Counted from the stretch's first letter, positions 28,008-36,652 are shown. The stretch: DNA of 44,001 nucleotides from Acidimicrobiaceae bacterium (GCA_027306525.1 DAHUZM010000003.1:1-44001); one strand, 5' to 3'. Notes: generated by a model from the letters alone, not told the origin. Numbers and translations are program-made.

Positions 28008-28861
28008 GCCCGAAGCCGAACGTTCGAACACTTCGGGCGCGCAAGCGGCGCGACGGCGCCGAGCCGATCGTCATGGTGACCGCGTACGACCAGCCGAGCG
28101 CGGCCATCGCATCGTCGGCGGGCGTGGACCTGCTCTTGGTGGGCGACAGCGTCGGTGACAACGTCCTTGGCTACGAGGACACGCTCCACGTGACCATCGA
28201 GGACATGGAGCACCACGTGGCGGCCGTTGCGAGGGCGCGGCCCGACTGCTTGATCGTGGGCGACATGCCCTGGATGAGCTACCACGTGAGCATCGAGGAG
28301 ACCGTGAAGAACGCCGCCCGGCTCATCCGCGCCGGAGCCGGATGCGTGAAGCTCGAAGGCGGCCGCAAGCGGGTGCCGGCGATCGAGGCCATCGTGAACG
28401 CCGAAATCCCCGTCATGGGCCACATCGGGCTCACCCCCCAGTCAGTACACGCGATGGGCGGGATGCGCGTGCAGGGCCGAGACGTGGATGCCGCCACGGG
28501 GCTGCTCGCGGACGCCTCCGCGATCGCGGCGGCGGGGTGTTTCTCGATGGTGATCGAAGGTGTCCCCGATGCGGTCGGCTCTGGTGTGACCGACGCGGTC
28601 GACGTGCCGACGATCGGCATCGGGGCGGGACCGGGGTGCGACGGGCAGGTGCTGGTGTTCCACGACGTGCTCGGGCTCGGCACGCGCCGCGTCGCCAAGT
28701 TCGTTCGCCAGTACGCCAACCTCGCAGAGGGCGCCACAAAGGCGCTGGCTGCGTTCGCCTCGGATGTACGCTCCGGCGCCTTCCCGACGCAGGCCGAGAG
28801 CTATGAATCCTCCGAGGAGCTCCGGCACGCGATCGGGACGCAAGGCGCGACGTCCGACTAG
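28004..28861 (+). CDS. panB: 3-methyl-2-oxobutanoate hydroxymethyltransferase
   Basis: First step of the pantothenate pathway to coenzyme A: 5,10-methylene-THF plus ketoisovalerate gives ketopantoate. 285 residues from GTG 28004. Family motifs are MVTAYDQPSAAIASSAGVD, the metal-binding VGDSVGDNVLGYEDT, AGCVKLEGG, MGHIGLTPQSVHAMGG and the GIGAGPGCDGQVLVFHD segment. It overlaps the DUF5318 gene. In mycobacteria the same interval upstream of rpsF has ponA instead, so the presence of panB here is a local difference. Confidence 0.95.
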   Translation: MSPKPNVRTLRARKRRDGAEPIVMVTAYDQPSAAIASSAGVDLLLVGDSVGDNVLGYEDTLHVTIEDMEHHVAAVARARPDCLIVGDMPWMSYHVSIEETVKNAARLIRAGAGCVKLEGGRKRVPAIEAIVNAEIPVMGHIGLTPQSVHAMGGMRVQGRDVDAATGLLADASAIAAAGCFSMVIEGVPDAVGSGVTDAVDVPTIGIGAGPGCDGQVLVFHDVLGLGTRRVAKFVRQYANLAEGATKALAAFASDVRSGAFPTQAESYESSEELRHAIGTQGATSD

Positions 28862-29191
28862 TGGGGGGAGGCTGTCGGCTCCGGGCAGACTCTCTGGCGG
28901 GGGCCGAAGGATCGACTCACCGGGCGCATCGAGACGGCCTTCGTCCGAGACGCCTCGGGGACCGGGCCTCGGGTCTCGGGGGCACCGGGAGCTCGAGCCG
29001 GACGCACCTCGAACCTCGGGGACCGGGGCGTTGAAGGCCCGGCCGACCCACCGAAGCGGGGTGGCTCGGCCAAAGCGTCGAGTAGCATCGTGCTCGCCGA
29101 TCGGGCGCCCCCGGGCGCACGCGATCACCCTGCTCCGCATCGTGCGGGGCCCGGACGCCGCCGGCGCCGGTCCAGAGGGAGGTGAGGCCGC
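28862..29191. other. Gene-free leader region before the rpsF operon
   Basis: 330 bases without a supported gene. It contains two direct copies of CCTCGGGGACCGGG (28953-28966 and 29014-29027) and a G/C-rich CGCCGCCGGCG palindrome shortly before rpsF, which could fold in the leader of the mRNA. S6:S18 autoregulatory leaders are known in several phyla, but I cannot confirm one here. No clear promoter hexamers seen. Confidence 0.4.
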
Positions 29192-29557
29192 ATGCGGCCC
29201 TATGAAGTCATGGTCATCTTCGACGCCGGCGCGGATCCGTCGGCGATCCAGGGCGTGGTCGACCGGACGCTCGAGACGATCCGATCATCGGGCGGCAACC
29301 CGGGAACCGTCGAGCGTTGGGGGCGTCGTCCCTTTGCCTACGAGGTCAAGCACCGTCGGGAGGGTTACTACGTCCTGATAGAGCTGACGGGCGAGACACG
29401 AACCATCAACGAGCTCGACCGACTGCTGTCGCTCGCCGACGAAGTCATCCGCCACAAGGTCATCCGGCTGCCCGAGCAGGTGGCCGGCCGTCCTCGGGGG
29501 CTCGACGCCCCCGAGCCCTCGACCGCCCGGCCGGCTGAGCCGGGCGTCGTGAAGTAA
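29192..29557 (+). CDS. rpsF: 30S ribosomal protein S6
   Basis: 121 residues: MRPYEVMVIFDAGAD, then GRRPFAYEVKHRREGYYVLI and VIRHKVIRLPEQ, the full S6 fold, plus a short Pro/Glu-rich tail. S6 pairs with S18 on the small-subunit platform. ATG with GAGGGAGGTGAGG upstream. First gene of the rpsF-ssb-rpsR-rplI unit. Confidence 0.96.
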   Translation: MRPYEVMVIFDAGADPSAIQGVVDRTLETIRSSGGNPGTVERWGRRPFAYEVKHRREGYYVLIELTGETRTINELDRLLSLADEVIRHKVIRLPEQVAGRPRGLDAPEPSTARPAEPGVVK

Positions 29558-29567
29558 GGAGAGAACC

Positions 29568-30014
29568 ATGGCCACGGACAACACCGTCGTGCTGGTCGGC
29601 AACGTGACGCGCGACCCCGAGTTGCGTTTCACCAACACCGGCCAGGCCACGGCCACCTTCGGGTTGGCGGTCAACCGTCGGTGGCAGAACCGCCAGAGTC
29701 AGGAGTGGGAGGAGGCCACCAGCTTCTTCGACGTCGTCTGTTGGCGCGAGATGGCTGAGAACGTGAGCGAGTCATTGACGCGCGGTGCCCGGGTGATGGT
29801 TGCGGGCCGCCTCGAGCAGCGCTCCTGGGAGTCCCAGGACGGGGATCGTCGCTCCAAGGTCGAGGTGGTCGCCGACGAGGTGGGTCCCTCGCTTCGGTGG
29901 GCCACCGCCCAGGTCACGAAGAACGACCGTCGCGGCCCGAGCGACGGCGGGGGCCGGGGCCAGTCGCGACCGCCGGCGCAACCTAGCTACGCGCAAGACG
30001 AGGAGCCCTTCTGA
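29568..30014 (+). CDS. ssb: Single-stranded DNA-binding protein
   Basis: 148 residues. OB fold ([67 protein letters not shown]) at about residues 1-112. A Gly/Arg/Gln-rich linker follows, ending in the acidic tip DEEPF that recruits repair and replication partners. ATG with TAAGGAGAG upstream, ten bases after rpsF; the stop overlaps the rpsR start. Confidence 0.96.
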   Translation: MATDNTVVLVGNVTRDPELRFTNTGQATATFGLAVNRRWQNRQSQEWEEATSFFDVVCWREMAENVSESLTRGARVMVAGRLEQRSWESQDGDRRSKVEVVADEVGPSLRWATAQVTKNDRRGPSDGGGRGQSRPPAQPSYAQDEEPF

Positions 30015-30493
30015 TGGCACGAGGAAACCTCCGCAACACGAGCTCCCGCCGGGCGGCCAAGGACGCTGGTCGGCGGGTGAAGAAGAAGCCCTGCGCCCTG
30101 TGCCGGGACAACATCGAGTGGGTCGACTACAAGGACGTCTCGATGTTGCGCAAGTACATGAGCGACCGGGGCAAGATCCGTGCCCGGCGCGTCACCGGCA
30201 ACTGTGCACAGCACCAGCGGGGCATCGCGCTTGCGATCAAGACCGCACGCGAGCTGGTCCTGCTTCCCTACACGCAGAGGACCGTCACCGAGCGGCCCGG
30301 AGCGCGCGGCGGACGCGGTGGCCGCGGACCCGGTGGCCGCGCGCGTGGGGGAGAAGCCGAGGAGTCGGCGCCCGAGGCACCAGATGCTGGCGACATCGTC
30401 ACGACCTCTGATGCGGAGAACGGCGGCGAGGAGAACGCCCCCGAGGCCGAGGAGTCGCTTCTCGGCGTCGCGAGCGACGAGGCGAGTGCCTGA
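30014..30493 (+). CDS. rpsR: 30S ribosomal protein S18, zinc-binding form, with long acidic C-terminal tail
   Basis: The S18 core (about residues 20-90) is clear: [52 protein letters not shown]-like end. Cys27, Cys30, Cys64 and His67 indicate the zinc-binding (C+) version. Normal S18 ends near residue 85-90. Here 68 more residues follow: a Gly/Arg run (about 96-113), then an acidic Glu/Ala/Ser stretch to residue 159. The reading frame and the TGATG overlap with rplI show this is the real end, not a missed stop. Start overlaps the ssb stop. Confidence 0.93.
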   Translation: MARGNLRNTSSRRAAKDAGRRVKKKPCALCRDNIEWVDYKDVSMLRKYMSDRGKIRARRVTGNCAQHQRGIALAIKTARELVLLPYTQRTVTERPGARGGRGGRGPGGRARGGEAEESAPEAPDAGDIVTTSDAENGGEENAPEAEESLLGVASDEASA

Positions 30494-30942
30494 TGCGCGT
30501 CCTGCTTCGCAATGATGTGCAAGGGATCGGGCGCCGTGGAGACATCGTCAACGTCTCCGACGGCTACGCGCGCAACTTCTTGTTCCCCTCCGGCTACGCG
30601 CTGAAGGCGACCGAGGGCATGGAGGGACAGGCCACCGCGATGCGCCGAGCACGCGATCTGCGCTATGCCCAAAGCGAAGAGTCGGCGCGGGTTCAGGCGG
30701 ACGCGCTAAGAGAGGCGACCATCACGATCGCGGCCCGAGCCGGGAGCACGGGACGACTCTTCGGCTCGGTGAGCGTCCACGAGATCGCCGAAGCCATCGC
30801 TGCGCAAAAGGGGATCGAGCTCAATCGTGAGGCGATCGTCCTCCCTGAGCCGATCAAGGTGCTCGGCGTCACCGAGGTGCCGATCGAGCTCTTTGGCGAT
30901 GTGTCGGTGAGCGTGTCGGTCGAGGTGACCTCGGCAAGCTAG
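30493..30942 (+). CDS. rplI: 50S ribosomal protein L9
   Basis: 149 residues. The N-terminal domain [20 protein letters not shown] and VSDGYARNFLFPSGYALKAT, the long connecting helix (about 45-78) and the C-terminal domain (GRLFGSVSVHEIAEAI) are complete. L9 supports reading-frame fidelity. ATG overlaps the rpsR stop. A hairpin follows within two bases of its stop. Confidence 0.96.
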   Translation: MRVLLRNDVQGIGRRGDIVNVSDGYARNFLFPSGYALKATEGMEGQATAMRRARDLRYAQSEESARVQADALREATITIAARAGSTGRLFGSVSVHEIAEAIAAQKGIELNREAIVLPEPIKVLGVTEVPIELFGDVSVSVSVEVTSAS

Positions 30943-30943
30943 G

Positions 30944-30974
30944 GACAAGGGCCGGATTGCCTCTGGCCCTTGTC
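30944..30974. terminator. Hairpin after rplI (possible terminator or attenuator)
   Basis: GACAAGGGCC (30944-30953) pairs perfectly with GGCCCTTGTC (30965-30974) around an 11-base loop. It starts two bases after the rplI stop codon. There is no T run after it, so it may be a processing or partial termination signal between the ribosomal genes and dnaB. The remaining gap to 31163 has a DnaA-box-like TGTCCACAG near 31070 but no gene. Confidence 0.45.
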
Positions 30975-31163
30975 ACACCCTTCAGACAGCGTGGGCGACG
31001 TGACCCGCCGACGGCCCAGACCCTCTCGGGTGCGCCCCGGGAAATGCCTTTCCACCGGCCGGTCGAGATGTCCACAGGATCGGCCACAGGGTCGACCTGG
31101 GGTTTTACCCGAAAAATCCCCAGGCTTTCCTTCTTTCGCTGCACAGGCTCGAGGGATCAGGTT

Positions 31164-32552
31164 GTGAAGACCATGGTGCAGGCCCTCGACGACGCACGGC
31201 CCCGGCCCATCAGACCGTCGATCGGGGTCCCGAGGATCCCGCCGAACAATCTGGAGGCCGAGGAGTCGCTCCTCGGCGCCATGCTCCTCTCGGCCGACGC
31301 AACCGCAGCGGCAATCGAAGTCTGCGGAGCGGAGGACTTCTACAAGCCCGCACATGGGCACATCTTCGCGGCCATCGTGGGGCTCTTTGAGCGTGGTGAG
31401 GCCATCGATGCCGTGACGGTGCGCGACGAGCTGATCCGTTCTGGACTGATCGAGTCGGTCGGGGACCCCGCCATGCTCGTCTCGCTCCAGGCGAACACGC
31501 CATCGATCGCCAATGCCGTGCACTACGCACGGATCGTCGAGGAGCACGCACTGCTCCGGCGAATGATCGGGGTCGCCGGCGAGATCGCCGAACTCGGCTA
31601 CAGCGTGCCCGAGGATGTCCAGGGAGCCATCGACGAGATGGAGGCAAAGGTCTTCAACGTCGCGCAGCGACGGACGACCGACACGATCAAGTCGCTCCAC
31701 GACGTGCTCCTCCCGTCGCTCGACCGGATCGAGGAGCTTGGTCACGCCGGCAGCGATCTGACCGGCATCGCAACGGGCTACATGGACCTGGACAAGATCC
31801 TCGCCGGCCTCCAACCGTCGACCCTCACCATCGTCGGCGCTCGTCCTGCCGTCGGCAAAACGAGCTTCGCACTCGGGATCCTCGCCAACGTCGGCATCAA
31901 TCTCCAGAAGCCCAGCCTGCTGTTCTCTCTCGAGATGGGTCACTTCGAGTTGTGCCAGCGGTTGCTCGCCTCAGAGGCACGTGTCGATGGGCAGCGCCTC
32001 CGCACCGGACGGCTGCAGGATGCCGACTATCAGAAGCTCGGGGTCGCCGTGAGCCGGTTGGATAGTGCCCGGATCTTCATCGACGACAACCCGGCACTCA
32101 CGGTCATGGACATCCGTGCGAGAGCGCGACGGCTGCGCAAGAGCGAGGGTGAGCTCGGGGTGGTGATGGTCGACTACCTCCAACTCATGACGGGACGGGC
32201 GAGGGCCGAGAACCGTCAGGTCGAGGTGGCCGAGATCAGCCGCAGCCTGAAGATCCTGGCCCGGGAGCTCGAGACGCCCGTCATCGCGTTGTCCCAGCTC
32301 TCGAGGAGCCTGGAATCCCGCCAGGACAAGCGCCCGATGCTCTCGGACCTCCGGGAGTCGGGCTCCCTCGAACAAGACGCCGACGTGGTGCTCTTCCTCT
32401 ACCGCGAGGAGCAGTACGACCCCGACATTCCGATCGAGCGCAGGGGCGATGCCGAGATCATCGTGGCGAAGCACCGCAACGGACCGACCGGGTCCGTGCA
32501 TCTCGCGTTCTTGAGCCAGTACGCACGGTTCGAGAATATGTCGAGGGTCTGA
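31164..32552 (+). CDS. dnaB: Replicative DNA helicase DnaB
   Basis: Hexameric helicase of the replisome, 462 residues. The N-terminal domain begins [20 protein letters not shown]. The RecA-like core has Walker A GARPAVGKTS (usual form ARPxxGKT), FSLEMGHFELCQRLLASEA and the Walker B VVMVDYLQLM, then LSQLSRSLESR and LRESGSLEQDADVV. No intein interrupts it, unlike several actinobacterial dnaB genes. GTG 31164 is chosen because GAGGGA sits at a proper distance; ATG 31173 and the open frame back to 30957 are less likely. DciA (5712-6032) is the expected loader partner. Confidence 0.95.
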   Translation: MKTMVQALDDARPRPIRPSIGVPRIPPNNLEAEESLLGAMLLSADATAAAIEVCGAEDFYKPAHGHIFAAIVGLFERGEAIDAVTVRDELIRSGLIESVGDPAMLVSLQANTPSIANAVHYARIVEEHALLRRMIGVAGEIAELGYSVPEDVQGAIDEMEAKVFNVAQRRTTDTIKSLHDVLLPSLDRIEELGHAGSDLTGIATGYMDLDKILAGLQPSTLTIVGARPAVGKTSFALGILANVGINLQKPSLLFSLEMGHFELCQRLLASEARVDGQRLRTGRLQDADYQKLGVAVSRLDSARIFIDDNPALTVMDIRARARRLRKSEGELGVVMVDYLQLMTGRARAENRQVEVAEISRSLKILARELETPVIALSQLSRSLESRQDKRPMLSDLRESGSLEQDADVVLFLYREEQYDPDIPIERRGDAEIIVAKHRNGPTGSVHLAFLSQYARFENMSRV

Positions 32553-32587
32553 GCCCCGCCCTCGGCCAGACCGGGTCGACGCCCCCG

Positions 32588-33886
32588 TCAGGGCTCTGCG
32601 AGCCCGTCTTGTGCGATCGGTCCGACAGCCATCGGGTCGACCCTGGTCGCATGCCCAGCCACGTCGCTCGCCCTGTGTCGAGCGAACATCGGCATCGCGA
32701 ACGTCATGACCACGGCGCCGATCACACAGGCGATCCCGCCCGAGACGACGGAGAACTGGGTGCCAGCGAGGGAGGCCACCCCTCCGGACTCGAGGTCGCC
32801 GACGCGTGGGCCACCTTGGACCACCGCGAGCTGGATCGCGATGATCCGGCTCCGGAACTGCTCGGACACCGTCGTCTGGAGGATCGTGTTGCGGAGCACC
32901 GCCGAGATCACGTCGGCCCAGCCGGCGACGGCGAGGAGCACCATGGTGAGCCACAGGACGCGGGAGAAGCCGAACCCGGTGATAGCGATGCCCCAGATGA
33001 TGACGGCGACGATCACGGCGCGACCCCGCCGGTCGATGGCGTTGACCCAGCCGGTCGTCAGCGCGCCGAGCAGCGCGCCGATGCCGGGCGCTGCGAACAG
33101 GTAGCCGACGACGCTCGGCCCACCGTGGAGGACCGTGAGCCCGATTGCCGGGAAGAGCGCTCGCGGCATCCCGAAGACCATCGCGTTGATGTCGATGAGA
33201 TAGGCGCCCTGCATGACCTGTCGACCGCGTAGGAACCTGATGCCGTCGACGACCGAGCGCAGCCCCGGCCGGGCCGCACCCGGGGCGGGTGGGATCGGCC
33301 TCATCATGGCGGTGGTGAGCATCACGGCCAGGTACGTGATCGCGTCGATGCCGTACACCCATGCCACGCCGGTATGCCCGATGAGCACGCCGGCGACCGC
33401 CGGGCCGGCCACGGAGCCGACCTGGTAGAGCACCTGGAGGAAGGAGAGCGCCGCCACGAGGTTGTCGTGTCCCACGAGGTGCGGGACGATCGAGTTGCGG
33501 GCGGGGTTGGCGAACCCGGTGAGACCCGCCGCGACGGCGCTGATCGCGTACAACGCCCAGAGCGCCGGGTGGGCCGCCATGGCATTGAGCGCCAGGGCCC
33601 CGCTCGAGAGCGCGAGGGCCACGCTCGAGACGAGCAGGAGGAGACGCCGGTCGGCGGCGTCGCCGACCGAGCCTCCCACCAGTGAGCCGATCACGAGAGG
33701 GACGAGCTGGACGATGCTGATCGCGCCCACCTGGAACGACGAGTGCGTCTCGGCGTAGATCTGGAAGGGGATCGCGACGACGGTGAGCTGGGCCCCGACG
33801 GTCGAGATCAGCTGGCCGATGAAGAGCAGCCGAAAGTCACGGCTCTCAACGAGCGGGGCCGGGTCGACCAGGATCCGCCGAGCCAT
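32588..33886 (-). CDS. Major facilitator superfamily exporter (EntS/MFS_3-like)
   Basis: 432 residues with about 12 membrane segments. The start RDFRLLFIGQLISTVGAQLT followed by VVAIPFQIYAET and GGSVGDAADRRLLLLVS (loop 2-3 motif) is typical of the enterobactin-exporter-like MFS group, which also includes drug exporters; substrate unknown. ATG 33886 is chosen since GGAGGT lies seven bases before it; the GTG at 33901 would put that ribosome site inside the gene. Converges on dnaB with 35 bp between stops and no clear terminator. Confidence 0.88.
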   Translation of the reverse strand: MARRILVDPAPLVESRDFRLLFIGQLISTVGAQLTVVAIPFQIYAETHSSFQVGAISIVQLVPLVIGSLVGGSVGDAADRRLLLLVSSVALALSSGALALNAMAAHPALWALYAISAVAAGLTGFANPARNSIVPHLVGHDNLVAALSFLQVLYQVGSVAGPAVAGVLIGHTGVAWVYGIDAITYLAVMLTTAMMRPIPPAPGAARPGLRSVVDGIRFLRGRQVMQGAYLIDINAMVFGMPRALFPAIGLTVLHGGPSVVGYLFAAPGIGALLGALTTGWVNAIDRRGRAVIVAVIIWGIAITGFGFSRVLWLTMVLLAVAGWADVISAVLRNTILQTTVSEQFRSRIIAIQLAVVQGGPRVGDLESGGVASLAGTQFSVVSGGIACVIGAVVMTFAMPMFARHRASDVAGHATRVDPMAVGPIAQDGLAEP

Positions 33887-33919
33887 CGGCGCTACCTCCA
33901 CAACCGTTCGGAGGGGCCG

Positions 33920-34603
33920 TTAGGGCTGTGATCGACGGGACGGGTAGCTCTGCGCATAGGAGGGCAGCGCCGTGCCCTCGGGCAGATCCTCTTCGGCCAC
34001 GCAGGGTCGGGCCATGAGCTCGAGGGGGATCTGGCCCGCCCAGATCGGGCTCGAGAGATCCTCGGCATCGTCGACCGGCCCCCCGCCGCGGACCTTGGCC
34101 GAGCCCTCTTCGATCGGGAAGCGGACGATCAGGGTCGAACGAAGCTCGGCGGGGGTGGGGGGCCGAGCGTCAGCGCTCCGCCCGGGGGCCATGTGGTCGA
34201 GCAGGGCCGCGCTCGCGAGCCGCTTCTCGTCGAGGTCCTCGACGGTGCTTCCCGTGCCGAACAGGATCGCGCAGCGGTAGTTCATCGAGTGGTGGAACGC
34301 CGATCGGGCAAGCACCAACCCGTCGAGCAGGGTCACCGTGATGCAGGCGGGCGCCCCCCCGGCCACGAGCCGAAGGGTGCGATTGGCCGGCGCCCCGTGC
34401 AGATAGAGCCGATCACCCACGCGGGCATAGGCCATGGGCGTCACGATCGTCCCGCCGTCCTCCACCCCGACGTGGCAGATGAGCCCCTCGTCGAGGATCG
34501 TGTCGACGATCGTTCGATCGTGGGTGCCGCGCTCTTTCAGGCGCCGCAGGCCGCTGCGGTGGGTGAGCGCGAGTTCCGAGCGCCCTTCAGGAGGAGCCGG
34601 CAT
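33920..34603 (-). CDS. Pyridoxamine 5'-phosphate oxidase-like flavin-binding protein (NimA/Pyridox_ox_2 type)
   Basis: 227 residues with the split-barrel FMN fold: IVDTILDEGLICHVGVED, TPMAYARVGDRLYLHGAPAN and SAFHHSMNYRCAILFGTG follow the family order. Members bind FMN or F420; most have no proven substrate, and some reduce nitroimidazoles. Start ATG 34603 lies within the 3' end of the peroxiredoxin gene (17-base overlap), so the pair is probably one operon. Confidence 0.88.
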   Translation of the reverse strand: MPAPPEGRSELALTHRSGLRRLKERGTHDRTIVDTILDEGLICHVGVEDGGTIVTPMAYARVGDRLYLHGAPANRTLRLVAGGAPACITVTLLDGLVLARSAFHHSMNYRCAILFGTGSTVEDLDEKRLASAALLDHMAPGRSADARPPTPAELRSTLIVRFPIEEGSAKVRGGGPVDDAEDLSSPIWAGQIPLELMARPCVAEEDLPEGTALPSYAQSYPSRRSQP

Positions 34604-35078
34604 GGGAACGCAGCACGCTCAGTGCCTTGTCGGCGTGGGACGCGAATGCGATCTCCGAATGGATCACGTCGAGCACGCGTCGCTCGGTGTCGATGACGAA
34701 GGTCACACGCCTGTTGCCGAGGGCGGCGATCTTGCGTCGGACGCCGAACTGCTCGGCCACCCTCCCCTCCACGTCGGAGAGGAGGGGATAGCCGAACGAA
34801 TGCTTGTCCGAGAACTGCTTCTGCTTCTCGACGGGGTCGGCGCTGATGCCGACGGGCTGGGCGCCGAGCGCCGCGAATTCCGCTCGGACGTCGCGGAAAT
34901 GGCAGCTCTCCCGGGTACAGCCGTAGGTCATGGCACCCGGGTAGAAGAAGAGCACCACCGGCCCGGCCGCGAGAAGGGAGCTCAGCCGTCGGGGCGCACC
35001 GGTCTCATCGGGCAGCTCGAAGTCGGCGACGATGTCCCCCGGGCGCACGCCGCCGAGCGTATCTTGACGCCCGGCCAC
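34587..35078 (-). CDS. bcp: Peroxiredoxin, BCP/PrxQ type
   Basis: Thiol peroxidase, 163 residues. The catalytic motif VLFFYPGAMTYGCTRESCHF places the peroxidatic Cys at residue 54 with a second Cys five residues on (59), the arrangement of atypical two-Cys PrxQ enzymes; Thr51 and a later Arg complete the site. The usual Pro of TPGC is Tyr here. Likely reduced by the thioredoxin system encoded at 17.5-18.9 kb. GTG 35078 is the listed start; GTG 35048 is possible. Overlaps the flavin protein downstream. Confidence 0.92.
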   Translation of the reverse strand: MAGRQDTLGGVRPGDIVADFELPDETGAPRRLSSLLAAGPVVLFFYPGAMTYGCTRESCHFRDVRAEFAALGAQPVGISADPVEKQKQFSDKHSFGYPLLSDVEGRVAEQFGVRRKIAALGNRRVTFVIDTERRVLDVIHSEIAFASHADKALSVLRSHAGSS

Positions 35079-35103
35079 CCCCCGACCAGCGCGACGTGGG
35101 CGA

Positions 35104-35856
35104 CTACCCCTCGAAGCGGAATCCGACCCCGCGAACGGTCACGAGATGCCTGGGGTTGGCCGGGTCCCGCTCGATCTTGCGGCGCAGCCGCTTCATGTGT
35201 GTGTCGAGCGTTCGAGTGTCAGCCAGGTCCTGGTCCCACCAGAGGCGGTCGATGCACCGATCCCGGGTGACGACCTGGCCGGCATGCGACATGAGGAGCG
35301 CGAGCAGGTCGAACTCCTTGCGGGAGAGGTCGACCACCTGACCATCCACGGTCACCTCTCGACGGGCGTTGTCGAGCCGGACGGAGCCCGCTTGGATGAC
35401 GTCGTCATGGGGGAGCACGCTCGTGGAGATGCCTCGCCGCAGTACCGCGCGCATGCGGGCGACGAGCTCGCGGAGCCGGAATGGCTTGGCCACGTAGTCC
35501 GATGCGCCCAGCTCGAGGCCGAGGACGACGTCGACCTCCGAGTCCTTCGCCGTCACCATGATGATCGGCACCGGCGCGAGCGCCCGCATGCGCTGGCAGA
35601 GCTCGACGCCGGACTGGTCCGGCAGCATCACGTCGACGAGGACGAGGTCGGGGTGGATCCGGTGGAACATCCGAAGCGCCTCGTAGCCGTCTGCGGCACA
35701 CTCGACCATGAACCCCTCTTGCGAGAGGCCGGCGGCTAGCGCCTGGCGGTAGGACTCCTCGTCGTCAACGACGAGGACGAGCGGTCGGGACTCGCGTACG
35801 TTGGCACCGTCGCGAGACTCGACCACGAGGCTCACCGGTCGTTCCTGGATCGACAT
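35104..35856 (-). CDS. Two-component response regulator, OmpR/PhoB family, without adjacent kinase
   Basis: A receiver domain (LVLVVDDEESYRQALAAGL; phosphorylation Asp in DLVLVDVMLPDQSG; Lys in SDYVAKPFRLREL) is joined to a winged-helix DNA-binding domain ending HLVTVRGVGFRFEG. Closest in style to RegX3/PhoP-like actinobacterial regulators. The start is uncertain: the frame is open to GTG 35922; ATG 35856 is used here; GTG 35835 has the best ribosome site (AGGA). No histidine kinase lies on either side in this window, so it is an orphan or works with a distant kinase. Confidence 0.9.
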   Translation of the reverse strand: MSIQERPVSLVVESRDGANVRESRPLVLVVDDEESYRQALAAGLSQEGFMVECAADGYEALRMFHRIHPDLVLVDVMLPDQSGVELCQRMRALAPVPIIMVTAKDSEVDVVLGLELGASDYVAKPFRLRELVARMRAVLRRGISTSVLPHDDVIQAGSVRLDNARREVTVDGQVVDLSRKEFDLLALLMSHAGQVVTRDRCIDRLWWDQDLADTRTLDTHMKRLRRKIERDPANPRHLVTVRGVGFRFEG

Positions 35857-36117
35857 GGAGAGGTGGGCGACGAGCGGGGAGGGGGGGCGGTCCCCGTCGT
35901 CGCCGAGGCGCTCGGGATCCACGATGCCCGGGCGGCCCCTGGCTCGGCGCGACCGACGGATCTGGCGTCCTCAGCGCAGCTCTCAGCCATCGACGGGTAC
36001 CGTACGAGCGGCAGATGAACTGCCCGCGATCCCACCGCAAACCCGAGGTGACCCCGAGATGAAATGTTGGGAACTGGTTCCTCGTCCACGAGCAGAGGGC
36101 ACCGGAGGCTGCCGGCA

Positions 36118-36615
36118 GTGACGATGCCTGGCGGCTATGGAGACGGGGTCAAGCGGCGGAACCAGATCAAGATGTCGCCCGACGAGATCCGGGGCCTGCT
36201 CGACGAGGCACGGACGATGACCATGTGCACGTTCAACCATGACGGCACCATCCACGCCGTCGCCATGTGGTTCGGCTTCCTCGGTGCCGACATCGCCGTC
36301 CAGACCAAGGCGAAGTCCCAAAAGGCCCTGAACCTCCGCCGCGACCCTCGGATCACGTGCCTGGTCGAGGCCGGGGAGGGCTACGACGAGCTCCGCGGAG
36401 TGGAGCTCGTCGGCACGGCTGAGGCCATCGAAGCGCCCGAGGAGCTCTGGAAGATCGGCGTGAGCGTGTTCGAGCGCCACGTCGGCCCCTACGACGAAGG
36501 ACTCCGGGCCCAGGTGGAGGCGATGCTGCACAAGCGGGTGGGGTTCCGGATCCGGCCCGAGCGGATCGTCAGCTGGGACCACCGCAAGCTTGGCTCCTCG
36601 GGCACGAAGGGTTGA
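36118..36615 (+). CDS. PPOX-class (F420/FMN) split-barrel protein
   Basis: 165 residues. A short N-terminus leads to MSPDEIRGLLDEARTMTMCT, then the barrel core with NHDGTIHAVAMWFGFLGADI, TKAKSQKALNLRRDPRITCL and VELVGTAEAIEAPEE. This matches the pyridoxamine-phosphate-oxidase-like F420 or FMN proteins common in actinobacteria. GTG 36118 is chosen because GGAGG lies nine bases upstream; ATG 36124 is close behind. Divergent from the response regulator across 261 bases, which would place regulator-controlled promoters between them. Confidence 0.85.
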   Translation: MTMPGGYGDGVKRRNQIKMSPDEIRGLLDEARTMTMCTFNHDGTIHAVAMWFGFLGADIAVQTKAKSQKALNLRRDPRITCLVEAGEGYDELRGVELVGTAEAIEAPEELWKIGVSVFERHVGPYDEGLRAQVEAMLHKRVGFRIRPERIVSWDHRKLGSSGTKG

Positions 36616-36623
36616 CCGGCCGA

Positions 36624-36652
36624 TTGCATCTGACGCCGCGGTAACCCATACT
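36624..36652 (+). promoter_or_regulatory. Candidate sigma70-type promoter of the liv operon
   Basis: TTGCAT (36624-36629) and CATACT (36647-36652) are separated by exactly 17 bases, about 107 bases upstream of the livG start. Both differ from consensus by two positions. It is the best pair in the 143-bp gap after the PPOX gene. Confidence 0.45.
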
